Assembly (NCBI RefSeq): GCF_030268685.1
Contig: NZ_BSRQ01000001.1
Coordinates: forward strand, 620,001 to 684,000
DNA length: 64,000 bases
From: Microtetraspora sp. NBRC 13810
Lineage (GTDB): Bacteria > Actinomycetota > Actinomycetes > Streptosporangiales > Streptosporangiaceae
Direction of reading: 5' to 3'
The position numbers and the translations under genes were made by a program. Below, piece after piece: positions 38,099 to 47,552 of the stretch. The notes under the pieces are model-generated. The model saw only the letters and a list, made by a program, of their open reading frames with translations. It had not been told where the DNA came from and searched no databases. Position 1 is the stretch's first letter. Every line of letters begins with the position of its first letter.

Positions 38099-39397
38099 TC
38101 AATGTTGCTCTCCTCGACGGTAGCGGACGCCGTCGGCCTTGGGCATCCGCAGCCGCTGCGACGCCACCGACAGCACCAGCAGCGTGAGCACGTGCGGGGT
38201 GATGAAGACGAACTCGCCGGGCAGCGCGTCCACGGTGAGCCAGAGCCAGAACAGCACGACGGCGCCCAGCGCGGCCACCGCGACGACGGTGTACCCGCAG
38301 ACGGAGCCGCCGGCCACCGGGGCGGTCAGCCGGCGCCGGACCTGGATGATCGCGTAGGCGAGCAGCAGCAGGGCGCCGAAGAGGAACAGCCCGGTCACCG
38401 CCTGGGAGCTGCGCAGTTGCAGGCCGTCGGCGTAGCCGAAGAGCGCGGCGCCCGCGGCCAGCCCGCCGGGCCGCCAGTTGCCGAAGATCATCGCGGCGAG
38501 GCCGATGAAGCCGCGGCCGGAGGTCTGGCCCTCGACGTACTTCGTCGTCACGAAGACCAGGAACACGCCGCCCAGCCCGGCGAACGCGCCGGAGATCACG
38601 GTGGCGACGTACTTCGTCCGGTAGACGTTCACGCCCAGCGACTCGGCGGCCCACGGGTTCTCCCCGCAGGAGCGCAGCCGCAGGCCGAAGGCGGTGTGCC
38701 AGAGCACGTAGTAGGACACCGGGATCAGCGCGACGGCCAGGATGACCAGCACGTTGATGTTCCAGGTGAGACCGCGCAGGATGCCGGCCACGTCGGAGAG
38801 CAGGAACCAGTGGGTGCGTTCCAGGTCGCCGAGCCAGTCCGGGCCTGACGACAGGAGCGGCAGGCTGACCTGCGGCGCCTGCCAGGCCAGGGTGGGCGAG
38901 GCGGTGATGCCGCCGCCGGCGTCCGCGGCGTGGGTGCCCTCGGCGTAGAGCACCTCGGACAGGAACCGGGTGATGCCGGGGCCGAGCAGGTTGATCGCCA
39001 CGCCGCTGATGATGTGGTCGACGCCGAAGGACACCGTGGCGACGGCGTGCACCAGGCCGCCCAGCGCGCCGCCCAGCAGACCGGCGATCAGCGCGGCGGC
39101 GGCCCCCCACTGGTAGCCCGCCCACCCGGCGAACCAGGTGCCGAGCACCATCATGCCTTCGAGGCCGATGTTCACCACGCCCGCGCGCTCGGCCCACAGG
39201 CCGCCGAGGCCCGCGAGGCCGATCGGCACGGCGAGGCCGAGCGCGGCGGCGAAGGTGCCCGAGGAGGTGAGGTCGGCGTTGCCGGACACCATCCTGACCA
39301 GCGAGAGCAGCAGGACGAGCAGCGCCGCGCCGATGAGCGCCAGATGGTAGTGGCGCACCCGGCGCGCGGCGGCGGCGGTCGCGGTCGCGGCGCTCAT
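38099..39397 (-). CDS. Nucleoside ABC transporter permease (YufQ/NupQ-like)
   Basis: 432 residues, about 9-10 membrane helices, BPD_transp_2 type. The conserved core is AERAGVVNIGLEGMMVLGTW and, near the C-terminal half, GENPWAAESLGVNVYRTKYV, which is the EAA-like loop that contacts the ATPase. The start ATG overlaps the stop of the other permease as ATGA. Together the two permeases form the channel of a BMP-dependent nucleoside importer. The family is usually about 310 residues; the extra length is at the C-terminus and in a loop after ALIAGLLGGALGGLVH. Confidence 0.92.
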   Translation of the reverse strand: MSAATATAAAARRVRHYHLALIGAALLVLLLSLVRMVSGNADLTSSGTFAAALGLAVPIGLAGLGGLWAERAGVVNIGLEGMMVLGTWFAGWAGYQWGAAAALIAGLLGGALGGLVHAVATVSFGVDHIISGVAINLLGPGITRFLSEVLYAEGTHAADAGGGITASPTLAWQAPQVSLPLLSSGPDWLGDLERTHWFLLSDVAGILRGLTWNINVLVILAVALIPVSYYVLWHTAFGLRLRSCGENPWAAESLGVNVYRTKYVATVISGAFAGLGGVFLVFVTTKYVEGQTSGRGFIGLAAMIFGNWRPGGLAAGAALFGYADGLQLRSSQAVTGLFLFGALLLLAYAIIQVRRRLTAPVAGGSVCGYTVVAVAALGAVVLFWLWLTVDALPGEFVFITPHVLTLLVLSVASQRLRMPKADGVRYRRGEQH

Positions 39398-40533
39398 GCG
39401 TTCACTCCGGCGGGAGCCGGGGCGGCGGCGCCGGCCGCGGCCCGCCGTTCCTCCTGGCGGAGCGCGATCCGCCGGGTGACCTCGCCGGCGATGACGACCA
39501 TGAGCACGATCGCTCCCTGGATGATGGAGACCACGGACGGCGGGATGTCGGCGAACTGCAACGGCGTGGCGGCCCGGTCGAGGAAGGCGAACAGCAGCGC
39601 GGCCAGCGCGATGCCGAGCGGCTTGTTACGGCCGAGCAGCGCGACCGCGATGCCCAGGAAGCCGAGTTGCGGGGTGAAGCCGGTCCCGTAGCTGTAGGTG
39701 CGGCCAAGGATCTCCGGCAGGCCGATCAGCCCGGCGACCGCGCCGGACAGCACCATGGCGGAGATGACCATCTGCCGCGGGTTCACCCCGGAGGCCAGCG
39801 CGGCGGGGCCGTTCAGCCCGCTCGCCCTGATCTCGAAGCCGAACCTCGTGCGTTCGAGCAGCACCCAGATGACCACCCCGACCAGCACCGCGACCAGCAG
39901 GAACCCCCACAGTCCTGTGCCGCGCGGGGCGGGCAGCCCGAACATCTGGAACAGGAAGTTGGCGTTGGGGAACTGCCCGGAGGGGGGCAGCGGCGGGGTC
40001 GAGGTGGTCAGCCCCTCCTCCTGCCCGCCGGCGAAGGGCCCGCGGACCAGGTAGGCGGCCATGCTGAGGGCGATGAAGTTCAGCATGATCGTGGAGATGA
40101 CCTCGTTCACCCCCCGGTAGACCTTGAGCATCGCGGGCACCAGCGCGTACAGGCCGCCGGTGACCATCGCCACGAGGATGATCACCGTGAGGTGGATCGG
40201 CGCGGGCAGCGCGAGCTGGCCGCCGACGAAGGCGGCGACGATCGCGGCGATGCGGTACTGCCCCTCGACCCCGATGTTGAAGAGGTTCATCCGAAACCCG
40301 ATCGCCACCGCCAGGCCGGCGATGAACAGCGGGGTCGCCCGGTTGAGCATCTGCGTCACGGCGTTGACCACGGCGACGGTGGTCTCGCCGAAGTCGAACA
40401 TCGCCTGGAGGGCGGTGACCGGACTGCCGCCCGCGATGACGATGGCGGCGCTGGAGACCACGAAGGCCAGCAGCACGGCGACCACCGCGCCGGCCAGGGT
40501 GAGCGCCGCACGTTGCAGCGCCGCGCTCCTCAC
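39394..40533 (-). CDS. Nucleoside ABC transporter permease (YufP/NupP-like)
   Basis: 379 residues, about nine helices. FRMNLFNIGVEGQYRIAAIV is the conserved core and ASGLNGPAALASGVNPRQMV the ATPase-contact loop. The GTG at 40533 follows 43 bases after the ATPase stop. Pairs with the YufQ-like permease encoded next. Confidence 0.92.
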   Translation of the reverse strand: MRSAALQRAALTLAGAVVAVLLAFVVSSAAIVIAGGSPVTALQAMFDFGETTVAVVNAVTQMLNRATPLFIAGLAVAIGFRMNLFNIGVEGQYRIAAIVAAFVGGQLALPAPIHLTVIILVAMVTGGLYALVPAMLKVYRGVNEVISTIMLNFIALSMAAYLVRGPFAGGQEEGLTTSTPPLPPSGQFPNANFLFQMFGLPAPRGTGLWGFLLVAVLVGVVIWVLLERTRFGFEIRASGLNGPAALASGVNPRQMVISAMVLSGAVAGLIGLPEILGRTYSYGTGFTPQLGFLGIAVALLGRNKPLGIALAALLFAFLDRAATPLQFADIPPSVVSIIQGAIVLMVVIAGEVTRRIALRQEERRAAAGAAAPAPAGVNA

Positions 40534-40576
40534 GGCCGGCCTTTCACGGGATGCGTACGGAGTCCTCCGGCCGTTG

Positions 40577-42124
40577 TCATGGCTGGTCCTTCGCGATGGC
40601 GCCGGTCATGTAGCCGCCGAGCTGCTCGGGGGTGACCTGGCTCGGATCGAGGTCGGCCACGAAGCGGCCGCGGTAGATGACGTAGAGGGTGTCGGACAAG
40701 CCGATCAGCTCGTCCAGGTCGGCGGAGACGAGCAGGACGGCGAGCCCGGCCGCGCGGGCGTCGCGCAGGTGGCCCCAGATGGCGGACTGGGCGCCCACGT
40801 CCACCCCCCGGGTGGGATGGGCCGCGATCAGCACCTTCGGGTCGCCGCTCATCTCCCTGCCGACGATGAGCTTCTGCTGGTTGCCGCCGGACAGCGCGAG
40901 GGCCAGGGTGTCCACGCTCGGGGTGCGCACGTCGTACTCGGCGACGATGCGCTCGGTGTCCTTGCGGGAGGCGGCGCGGTCGATCCACGGGCCCCTGCGG
41001 GCCGGGGGTCTGGTCTGGTGGCCGAGCACCCGGTTCTCCCACAGCGGGGCCTCCAGCAGCAGCCCCTCGCGGTGGCGGTCCTCGGGGACGTAGGCGATGC
41101 CCGCCTCCCTGCGCCGCCGGGTGGACCAGGTGGAGACGTCCTCCTCGGCGAGGGTGATCCGGCCGGCGGCCAGCGGGCGCAGGCCCATGATGGCCGCGAT
41201 CAGCTCGGTCTGGCCGTTGCCCTCGACCCCGGCCACCCCGACGACCTCGCCCGCGCGGACCGGGAAGGTCACCTCCGACAGCACGGTCCGGTCGCCGCCG
41301 GTGACGGTCACCCCGTGCAGGCCGAGGACGACGCGGTCGGTGACGGTGGACTCGCGGGTCTGCGGGGTGGGCAGTTCGCTACCGACCATCAGCTCGGCGA
41401 GCCGCCGGGCCGTCACGTCGCCGGGCAGCACGCTGGCCACCGTGGTGCCGCGCCGGATCACGGTGATCGCGTCGGCGATGTGCAGCACCTCGTCCAGTTT
41501 GTGCGAGATGAAGATGACCGTGAGCCCGCCCGCCTTGAGCTCGCGCAGGTTGGCGAACAGCTCCTGGACCTCCTGCGGCACCAGGACCGCGGTGGGCTCG
41601 TCCAGGATGAGGATCCGCGCGCCCCGGTAGAGCACCTTGAGGATCTCGACCCGCTGCCGGTCGCCCACGCCGAGGTCCTCGACCAGCCGGTCCGGATCGA
41701 CCCGCAGGCCGTGCGCCTCGGCCAGTTCGGCGAGCCTGGCCCGCGCGGTGGCGAGGTCCAGCCGGCCGGCCTTCTTCGGCTCGGCGCCGAGGACGACGTT
41801 CTCCAGCACGGTCAGGTTGTCGGCCAGCATGAAGTGCTGGTGCACCATGCCGATGCCGGCCCGGATGGCGTCGCCGGGGGTGCGGAAGACGACCTCTTCG
41901 CCGTTGACCCTGATCCGGCCCTCGTCCGGGCGCTGCATGCCGTAGAGGATCTTCATGAGGGTGGACTTGCCCGCGCCGTTCTCGCCCACGATGGCGTGCA
42001 CGGTGCCGGGTTCGACGGTGATCCGGACATCGTGGTTCGCGACGACGCCGGGGAAGCGCTTCGTGATGCCCTCAAGCTCCACAGCGGATCGCGCCGGTTT
42101 GAGGGTCTCCGAGCTCGTCGACAT
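40577..42124 (-). CDS. Nucleoside ABC transporter ATP-binding protein (two ATPase domains)
   Basis: 515 residues with two ABC cassettes in tandem, as in sugar/nucleoside importers. First cassette: Walker A VGENGAGKSTLMKILYG, Q-loop MVHQHFML, Walker B ILILDEPTAV, with a degenerate signature LGVGDRQRVEILK. Second cassette: degenerate Walker A VAGVEGNGQTEL, good signature LALSGGNQQKLIVGRE, and AHPTRGVDVG. Such asymmetry is normal for this family. ATG 42124 lies six bases after AGGAG. Confidence 0.95.
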   Translation of the reverse strand: MSTSSETLKPARSAVELEGITKRFPGVVANHDVRITVEPGTVHAIVGENGAGKSTLMKILYGMQRPDEGRIRVNGEEVVFRTPGDAIRAGIGMVHQHFMLADNLTVLENVVLGAEPKKAGRLDLATARARLAELAEAHGLRVDPDRLVEDLGVGDRQRVEILKVLYRGARILILDEPTAVLVPQEVQELFANLRELKAGGLTVIFISHKLDEVLHIADAITVIRRGTTVASVLPGDVTARRLAELMVGSELPTPQTRESTVTDRVVLGLHGVTVTGGDRTVLSEVTFPVRAGEVVGVAGVEGNGQTELIAAIMGLRPLAAGRITLAEEDVSTWSTRRRREAGIAYVPEDRHREGLLLEAPLWENRVLGHQTRPPARRGPWIDRAASRKDTERIVAEYDVRTPSVDTLALALSGGNQQKLIVGREMSGDPKVLIAAHPTRGVDVGAQSAIWGHLRDARAAGLAVLLVSADLDELIGLSDTLYVIYRGRFVADLDPSQVTPEQLGGYMTGAIAKDQP

Positions 42125-42253
42125 GCGTTCTCCTGAAAGTCCCGGGGGCGGGACGGGAGTCGAGTGGCTGGGCGGGGACAAGCGGGAGCCCGGGGGGCGG
42201 GTGGAGCCGCTCCCCGGGCCCTGGTGTTCACCGCACGGTCACGCGGGATGAGG

Positions 42254-43321
42254 TCACGGCGTTTCCGGGACGGTGATCTCGCCGCTGATGATCTTCTGCT
42301 TGGCCTCGTCGATCTGAGCCTGGACGTCGGAGAGGTGGTCCCCGGTGGTGCTCAGGCCGACGCCGTCGACCTTGAGGTCGTAGGCGACGGTCTGGCCGCC
42401 CTTCGCGCCGCCCTTGTTGGCCTTGATGAACTCGAAGACGCCGTTGTCGACCCGCTTGAGCATCGACGTCAGGATGATCTTCTGGAGCTCGGGCTCCTTG
42501 ACGGTCTGCGCCTGGTCGGAGTCGACGCCGATGGCCCACTTGTCGGCGCCGGCCGCGGCCGCCGCCTGGAAGACGCCCTGGCCGGAGTCGCCGGAGGCGT
42601 GGTAGACGATGTCCGCGCCCGCCTGGTACATCTTCTCGGCCGCGATCTTGCCCTTGTCCGGGGCCTTGAAGGCGGCGAAGTCGCCGTCCGCGCCCAGGTA
42701 GGAAATGTCGATCTTGATGTCCGGCTTGGTGGCCTTCGCGCCGGCGACGTAGCCCGCCTCGAACTTCTGGATCAGCTTGCTCTCCGGGCCGCCGACGAAG
42801 CCGATGTGGTTCGTCTTCGTCTTCGCCGCGGCCGCGACGCCGGCAAGGTAGGACCCCTGCTGCTCGGCGAAGGTCAGGCCGGTCACGTTGGGCCCGACGG
42901 AGCCCGCGTCGACGATGGCGAACTGCACGTCCGGGTACTCGGCGGCGACCGTCTTGAGCTCGGGCTCGTAGGCGAAGCCCACGGCGATGATCGGGTTGTA
43001 GCCGGCGTCGGCGAGCTGCTGAAGCATCGCGCCCCGGTTGGAGCCGTCGCCCGCCGGGCTCAGCTCCCTGATGTCGGCGCCCAGCTCGGTCTTGGCCCGC
43101 TCCAGGCCCGCGTAGGCGGAGTCGTTGAACGACTTGTCGCCCCGGCCGCCGACGTCGAAGGCGAGGCCGACCTTCAGGCCCGAGCCCGCGCCCGCGTCGG
43201 AGGCGCCCGGACTCGCGCTTGTCGCCCCGGTGTCGCCCCCGCCGCCACAGGCGGTGACGGCCATGAGCATGGCACCGGCCAGCGTGGTTACGGCCAGCCT
43301 GCCGAATCTCTTGCGGAGCAA
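42254..43321 (-). CDS. BMP-family nucleoside-binding lipoprotein
   Basis: About 355 residues from TTG 43321, five bases after GGAGGAG; no ATG or GTG is placed well. The signal LAVTTLAGAMLMAVTAC carries a lipobox with Cys near residue 25 and a Gly/Ala/Ser spacer. The BMP (Med/PnrA) fold is shown by VGLAFDVGGRGDKSFNDSAY, IVDAGSVGPNVTGLTFAEQQ, GSYLAGVAAA and HIGFVGG. The lipoprotein captures purine or pyrimidine nucleosides outside the cell for the ABC importer encoded downstream. It is the first gene of the operon. Confidence 0.93.
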   Translation of the reverse strand: MLRKRFGRLAVTTLAGAMLMAVTACGGGGDTGATSASPGASDAGAGSGLKVGLAFDVGGRGDKSFNDSAYAGLERAKTELGADIRELSPAGDGSNRGAMLQQLADAGYNPIIAVGFAYEPELKTVAAEYPDVQFAIVDAGSVGPNVTGLTFAEQQGSYLAGVAAAAKTKTNHIGFVGGPESKLIQKFEAGYVAGAKATKPDIKIDISYLGADGDFAAFKAPDKGKIAAEKMYQAGADIVYHASGDSGQGVFQAAAAAGADKWAIGVDSDQAQTVKEPELQKIILTSMLKRVDNGVFEFIKANKGGAKGGQTVAYDLKVDGVGLSTTGDHLSDVQAQIDEAKQKIISGEITVPETP

Positions 43322-43718
43322 GGTGACTCCTCCCAGTTCCCCGCCATACTGCTTCCGTCGCGCGCGATGCTGACCGCGCAGCGACCCTGCACGGAAGATA
43401 GTTGTTTGACCAGGGAAAACGAAAGCCGGGAAGAGGTCCGCAACTGCTCTGTTACCGACCTCAAGCACGTCTGTGACCAGACCGAAGCCGGACCAACCAT
43501 CACGAGCCGGTACTTTCACCCCTGGCCCAGCCCGCCCCGCAAAGCCGACATATCGCCCAAGCCAGCGCCGAAACCCATCCTGGCCCCGTCCGCAACCGAG
43601 GGCTCGGGCACAAGCTTGATCGAAAGATGGGTTTCTGTCGAGATCTTGCGTCAGAAGGTTTCCTGACGGACATTGCTCGCAGTCGTGGAGATTGCCCACA
43701 CGTGTCACTGGAGACCCC
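43322..43718. promoter_or_regulatory. Divergent intergenic region, nucleoside importer / S15 peptidase
   Basis: 397 bases with both promoters. Moderately A/T-enriched near 43390-43450. An inverted repeat CGTCAG-N8-CTGACG at 43649-43668 lies 50 bases before the peptidase gene and may be its operator. No coding frame is supported. Confidence 0.4.
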
Positions 43719-45644
43719 ATGCGCACCTGGAAGGCCGCCGCCGTCCCGCTAGCCGTGCTTCTCGCGATCACGGGCACGGCCATGCCGGCCTCGGCGGAAC
43801 CCCCGCCGGCGTCGAGCGTGGCCGCGCACGCGACGCAACCCGTCTTCTCCCGGGCGGACGCGATCGTCGAGACCGTCTACGTCGAGGTCGCCGGGGTGGA
43901 CAGCGACTTCGACCGCAGGCCGGACCGCGTCGCCGTCGACATCATGCGCCCCAGGGAGACCGAGCGCGGCCTGAAGGTGCCGGTCATCATGGAGGCCAGC
44001 CCGTACTACGCGGGCGGCAACGACGTGCAGAACCACGACGTGGACATCGAGCCGGACGAGGAGGGCCGCTCCGGCAGCCGCACCGCGCGGAACAAGCTGG
44101 CCGACCTGATGGAGGCCGGCGTCACCACCAAGTCGGAGATCGCCAGGGCCGAGGCCGGGCCGTTCGACAGCTACTACGACAACTACTTCGTGCCGCGCGG
44201 CTACGCGGTCGCCCTGGTGGAGAACCTCGGCAGCGGCCGGGCGACCGGCTGCCCGACCACCGGCGACCGCAACGAGACGCTCGGCCCGAAGGCGGCCATC
44301 GACTGGCTGAACGGCCGCGCCCGCGGCTTCGACGCCGACGGCAACCGGGTGCGCGCCGACTGGACCACCGGCAAGGTCGGGATGATCGGCGTCTCCTACA
44401 ACGGGACCCTGCCGAACGCCGTCGCGGCCACCGGCGTCGACGGGCTGAAGACGATCGTGCCGATCGCCGCGATCTCCTCCTGGTACGACTACTACCGCGC
44501 GAACGGCGGCGTGCTCGCCCCCGGCGGCTTCCAGGGCGAGGACGCCGACGTGCTGGCGAAGTACGTGCTCACCCGGGCCGACGGCCAGGCCGTATGCGGC
44601 GGGCTGATCGACCGGATCGGGCAGGACCAGGACCGGCTCACCGGCGACTACAGCGACTTCTGGGACGACCGCAACTACCTCAACGACGTGCGCAGGGTCA
44701 AGGCCAGCGTCTTCCTGGTGCACGGTCTCAACGACTGGAACGTGAAGACCAAGCAGGCCGCCCAGTGGTGGGACGCCCTCGCCGAGCAGGGCACCCCGCG
44801 CAAGATCTGGCTGCACCAGGGCGCGCACACCAGCCCGTTCAACGTGCGCACCGCCGAGTGGCTGCGTCAGTTGCACGGCTGGTTCGACTACTGGCTCTAC
44901 GGCATCCAGAACGGGATCATGCGTGAGCCGCAGGCCGACGTGGAGTTCGCCCCCGGCCAGTGGGGCCGGCACGCCTCCTGGCCGCTGCCGCGCACCCGTG
45001 ACGTCTCGACGCCGCTGGACTCCCTCGGGTCGCGCGGGGCGCGGTCGGCCCACGACGTCGACTCGTTCGTGGACCAGCGGACCCGCCGGGCCGAGGAACT
45101 GGCCGCCGAGCCGGAGACGGCCGACGCCAACCGGCTGGCCTACCTGTCCCCGGTGCTCAAGGACGACCTGCGGATCTCCGGCACGCCGACGATCAAGGTG
45201 CGGGCCTCGCTGGAGGGCGGTCGCTCGCCGTACCTCACCGCGCTGCTCGTGGACTACGGCTCCGACACCCGGGCGACCGGCGCGCTGCGCAGCACCGGCG
45301 AGGAGCTCTGCTACGGGCAGGGCGTGCCCGGGGACACCGGCTGCACGATCCTGCGCCAGCACGTCACCGAGACCGCCCCGTTCAAGATCGTGACCAGGGG
45401 CTGGCTGGACACCCGCAACCGGAACGCGGCGGACCGCACCGAGCCGCTCAGGCCCGGCAGGGCGTACGACTTCCGGTGGGACTTCCAGGCCCAGGACTAC
45501 GTGTTCAAGGCCGGGCACCGGCTCGGAGTGGTGCTGATCTCCACCGACTACGACTACACGCTCCGCTACCCGGCCGGCACCGTGGTCAAGGTGCAGCCGG
45601 AGCGGAGCGTGCTGAGCCTGCCCGTCGCCGAGGGCAGGCTCTGA
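43719..45644 (+). CDS. Secreted Xaa-Pro dipeptidyl-peptidase-type S15 hydrolase
   Basis: 641 residues from ATG 43719, preceded by GGAGA; a signal peptide ends near ITGTAMPASA. An alpha/beta-hydrolase of family S15/CocE. Catalytic triad candidates are Ser 226 in GVSYNGTLPN, Asp 339 in HGLNDWNVK and His 370 in HQGAHTSPFN. The C-terminal jelly-roll domain (GTPTIKVRASLEGGRSPYLT onward) is typical. It probably removes Xaa-Pro dipeptides from peptides outside the cell; acyl-ester activity cannot be excluded. The start is not the upstream ATG 43692, which would precede the signal peptide with extra residues. Confidence 0.92.
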   Translation: MRTWKAAAVPLAVLLAITGTAMPASAEPPPASSVAAHATQPVFSRADAIVETVYVEVAGVDSDFDRRPDRVAVDIMRPRETERGLKVPVIMEASPYYAGGNDVQNHDVDIEPDEEGRSGSRTARNKLADLMEAGVTTKSEIARAEAGPFDSYYDNYFVPRGYAVALVENLGSGRATGCPTTGDRNETLGPKAAIDWLNGRARGFDADGNRVRADWTTGKVGMIGVSYNGTLPNAVAATGVDGLKTIVPIAAISSWYDYYRANGGVLAPGGFQGEDADVLAKYVLTRADGQAVCGGLIDRIGQDQDRLTGDYSDFWDDRNYLNDVRRVKASVFLVHGLNDWNVKTKQAAQWWDALAEQGTPRKIWLHQGAHTSPFNVRTAEWLRQLHGWFDYWLYGIQNGIMREPQADVEFAPGQWGRHASWPLPRTRDVSTPLDSLGSRGARSAHDVDSFVDQRTRRAEELAAEPETADANRLAYLSPVLKDDLRISGTPTIKVRASLEGGRSPYLTALLVDYGSDTRATGALRSTGEELCYGQGVPGDTGCTILRQHVTETAPFKIVTRGWLDTRNRNAADRTEPLRPGRAYDFRWDFQAQDYVFKAGHRLGVVLISTDYDYTLRYPAGTVVKVQPERSVLSLPVAEGRL

Positions 45645-45651
45645 CGCCCGA

Positions 45652-46887
45652 TCAGGTGAGGGCCTCCGCCACGTGCTCCCCGGCGCTGACGCGGTGGCCC
45701 TCCCACAGGGCGGTCAGGGCGGTGGCCGCCATGAACCGCACGCCCATGCCGATGCAGGACTCGTCCACGTCGAAGGTGCCCTGGTGGATGTCCACCAGGG
45801 ACGTCGAACCCGGCTTGCGCACGCCCAGCCGGGCCATCGCGCCGGGGATGGACTCGAGGTACCACCCGAAGTCCTCGCCGCCGAGGCTCTGCTCGGTGGG
45901 GATGGCCGAGCCCTCGCCCAGCACCCGCTCGGCCGCCTCGCGCAGCATCTGCACGCTCGACTCGTCGTTGATGGTGGGCGGGACGCCCCTGGTGTAGTCC
46001 ATCTCGGTCTCGACGCCGTAGGCGCCGGCGACCGACTCCAGCAGGGACTTGATCAGGTCGGGGGCGCCGTGCCAGGCCGTCTCGTCGAGGCAGCGCACGG
46101 TGCCCTGGGCGATGCCGTCGTCGGGGATCGCGTTGGCCACCGACCCGGCCTCGACCCGGCCCCAGACCAGGCTCAGCGACGAGCGCGGGTCCACCCGGCG
46201 GGACAGCGCCGCGGGCAGCTCGGTGAGGATCTTGGCCAGCGCGAAGACGAGGTCCACGGTGAGGTGCGGGCGGGCCGTGTGCCCGCCGGGACCGGCCACC
46301 CTGATCGTCACCTTGTCGCAGGCGGAGGTGATCGGGCCGGCCCGCAGGCCGACCTGGCCCACGTCCACCTTCGGGTCGCAGTGCACGGCGAAGATCCGGT
46401 CGACGCCGGTGATGCCGCCGCCCGCCATCACCTCGAGCGCGCCGCCCGGCAGCTCCTCGGCGGGCTGGAAGATCAGCCGCACCCGGCCGGGCAGCAGCCC
46501 GGCGGCGGCCTGCCTGGCCAGGAAGAGCCCGGTGCCGAGCACGATGGCGGTGTGCACGTCGTGGCCGCAGGCGTGGCAGCAGCCGGGCACCGTGGAGCGG
46601 TAGGGCACGTCCTTCTCGTCGGCCAGCGCGAGCGCGTCGATGTCCGCGCGGAGCGCCACCGTGGGCCCGTCGCCGCTGCCGACGTCGCAGATCAGCCCGG
46701 TGCCCTTGGGGAGCACGGCGGGCACCAGCCCGGCCTCGCTGAGGCGGGCGGCGATGCGCTGCGTCGTACGGTATTCGGCGAACGCGAGTTCCGGGTGCAT
46801 GTGCAGGTCACGCCGGAAGTCGACCAGCCCGGGCTCGACTTCGGCGAGGTAGGCGTCGAGCTCCCCCCGCAGTTCACGTGCCCGCAT
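45652..46887 (-). CDS. M20-family amidohydrolase (AmiA/AmiB-like)
   Basis: 411 residues, cytoplasmic metal-dependent amidohydrolase. Motifs: FRRDLHMHPELAFAEYRTTQ, ALRADIDALAL (Asp metal ligand), CCHACGHDVHTAIVLGTGLF (Cys/His ligands), IFQPAEELPGGALEVMAGGG (Glu pair), GGEDFGWYL and VDIHQGTFD. Members hydrolyse N-acyl amino acids or related amides. In mycobacteria AmiA/AmiB-type genes are neighbours of purine nucleoside phosphorylase and phosphohexomutase, which matches other genes of this window. It converges with the S15 gene at a 7-base gap. Confidence 0.92.
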   Translation of the reverse strand: MRARELRGELDAYLAEVEPGLVDFRRDLHMHPELAFAEYRTTQRIAARLSEAGLVPAVLPKGTGLICDVGSGDGPTVALRADIDALALADEKDVPYRSTVPGCCHACGHDVHTAIVLGTGLFLARQAAAGLLPGRVRLIFQPAEELPGGALEVMAGGGITGVDRIFAVHCDPKVDVGQVGLRAGPITSACDKVTIRVAGPGGHTARPHLTVDLVFALAKILTELPAALSRRVDPRSSLSLVWGRVEAGSVANAIPDDGIAQGTVRCLDETAWHGAPDLIKSLLESVAGAYGVETEMDYTRGVPPTINDESSVQMLREAAERVLGEGSAIPTEQSLGGEDFGWYLESIPGAMARLGVRKPGSTSLVDIHQGTFDVDESCIGMGVRFMAATALTALWEGHRVSAGEHVAEALT

Positions 46888-47552
46888 CAGTCACCGTCCC
46901 ATCTGCCGTCGCGCCCAGTACGCCTCCTGGGAGGCCGCGAGCCGTGCCTCCCCCGCCTGGCCGGGTGAACCGGCCGGTGGATGGTCGCGTCCTGGCCACG
47001 ATCATCGATATGTCAAGCTCCGCTCTCCGCTCGCCGAATGCGGCGGCCCCGGATCGCGGTGCCTCTAGAAAGCGAGCGCCCCGCCGGAGGGCCGTGGTTC
47101 GCGGGCCGTCCCGGCGCGGGCTGCAGGTCGCCGGGCGTCCCATGCGCGACAGGTAGGCCCGCGCGGACGTTGGCGATGTATTCGACTGTATCTCTCCCCT
47201 GGACCCGGGCGGTGACATCCCCTGCAATTGTTCAACGTGGGGACGCCCGCCACACAGCCCCCGAATACCACCAGGGCCACAGGAAACGCACCCGGGGCCA
47301 CCGGGAAGGGCTAGGGATGACCTCCCCGTGAATGACCGGAGAACCACCCGTACGTGTCAGGACCGTATAGTCAGTACGGGTGTCCGTTTATAGCCCCACC
47401 CGACTCCGTCCCTGCTCAGACCCTGGGGGCGCCGAACGACCCAAACCACGGCCTTAAACCCGCCGAACCCTGCCAATTGCCTGACCATGAGTGCTAGTCA
47501 TCGCACCTTGTCGCCTCATGCTTGTGAGAAGAATGCATGGTTCACTCCCTGT
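46888..47552. promoter_or_regulatory. 665-base intergenic region with long inverted repeat
   Basis: No convincing gene. It holds the promoter of the minus-strand amidohydrolase and of the plus-strand ligase. An inverted repeat CACCCGTAC-N20-GTACGGGTG (47345-47353 with 47374-47382) stands out. Bases 47460-47610 become A/T-rich and include TATGAT at 47552-47557, overlapping the proposed ligase start. Confidence 0.45.
47345..47382. repeat. Inverted repeat with 9-base perfect arms
   Basis: CACCCGTAC and GTACGGGTG flank a 20-base centre that itself contains CCGTA...TACGG symmetry. It lies about 170 bases before the ligase gene. Operator or RNA structure; not classified. Confidence 0.55.

Noticed and set aside
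40577-42124. Degenerate signature and Walker motifs in the nucleoside ATPase taken as damage
   Set aside because: One degenerate motif in each half is normal for double-cassette sugar/nucleoside importers.
46878-47156. 92-codon plus-strand frame in the long intergenic region
   Set aside because: Pro/Arg/Ala-rich composition, overlaps the amidohydrolase start, no ribosome-binding site and no resemblance to a family.
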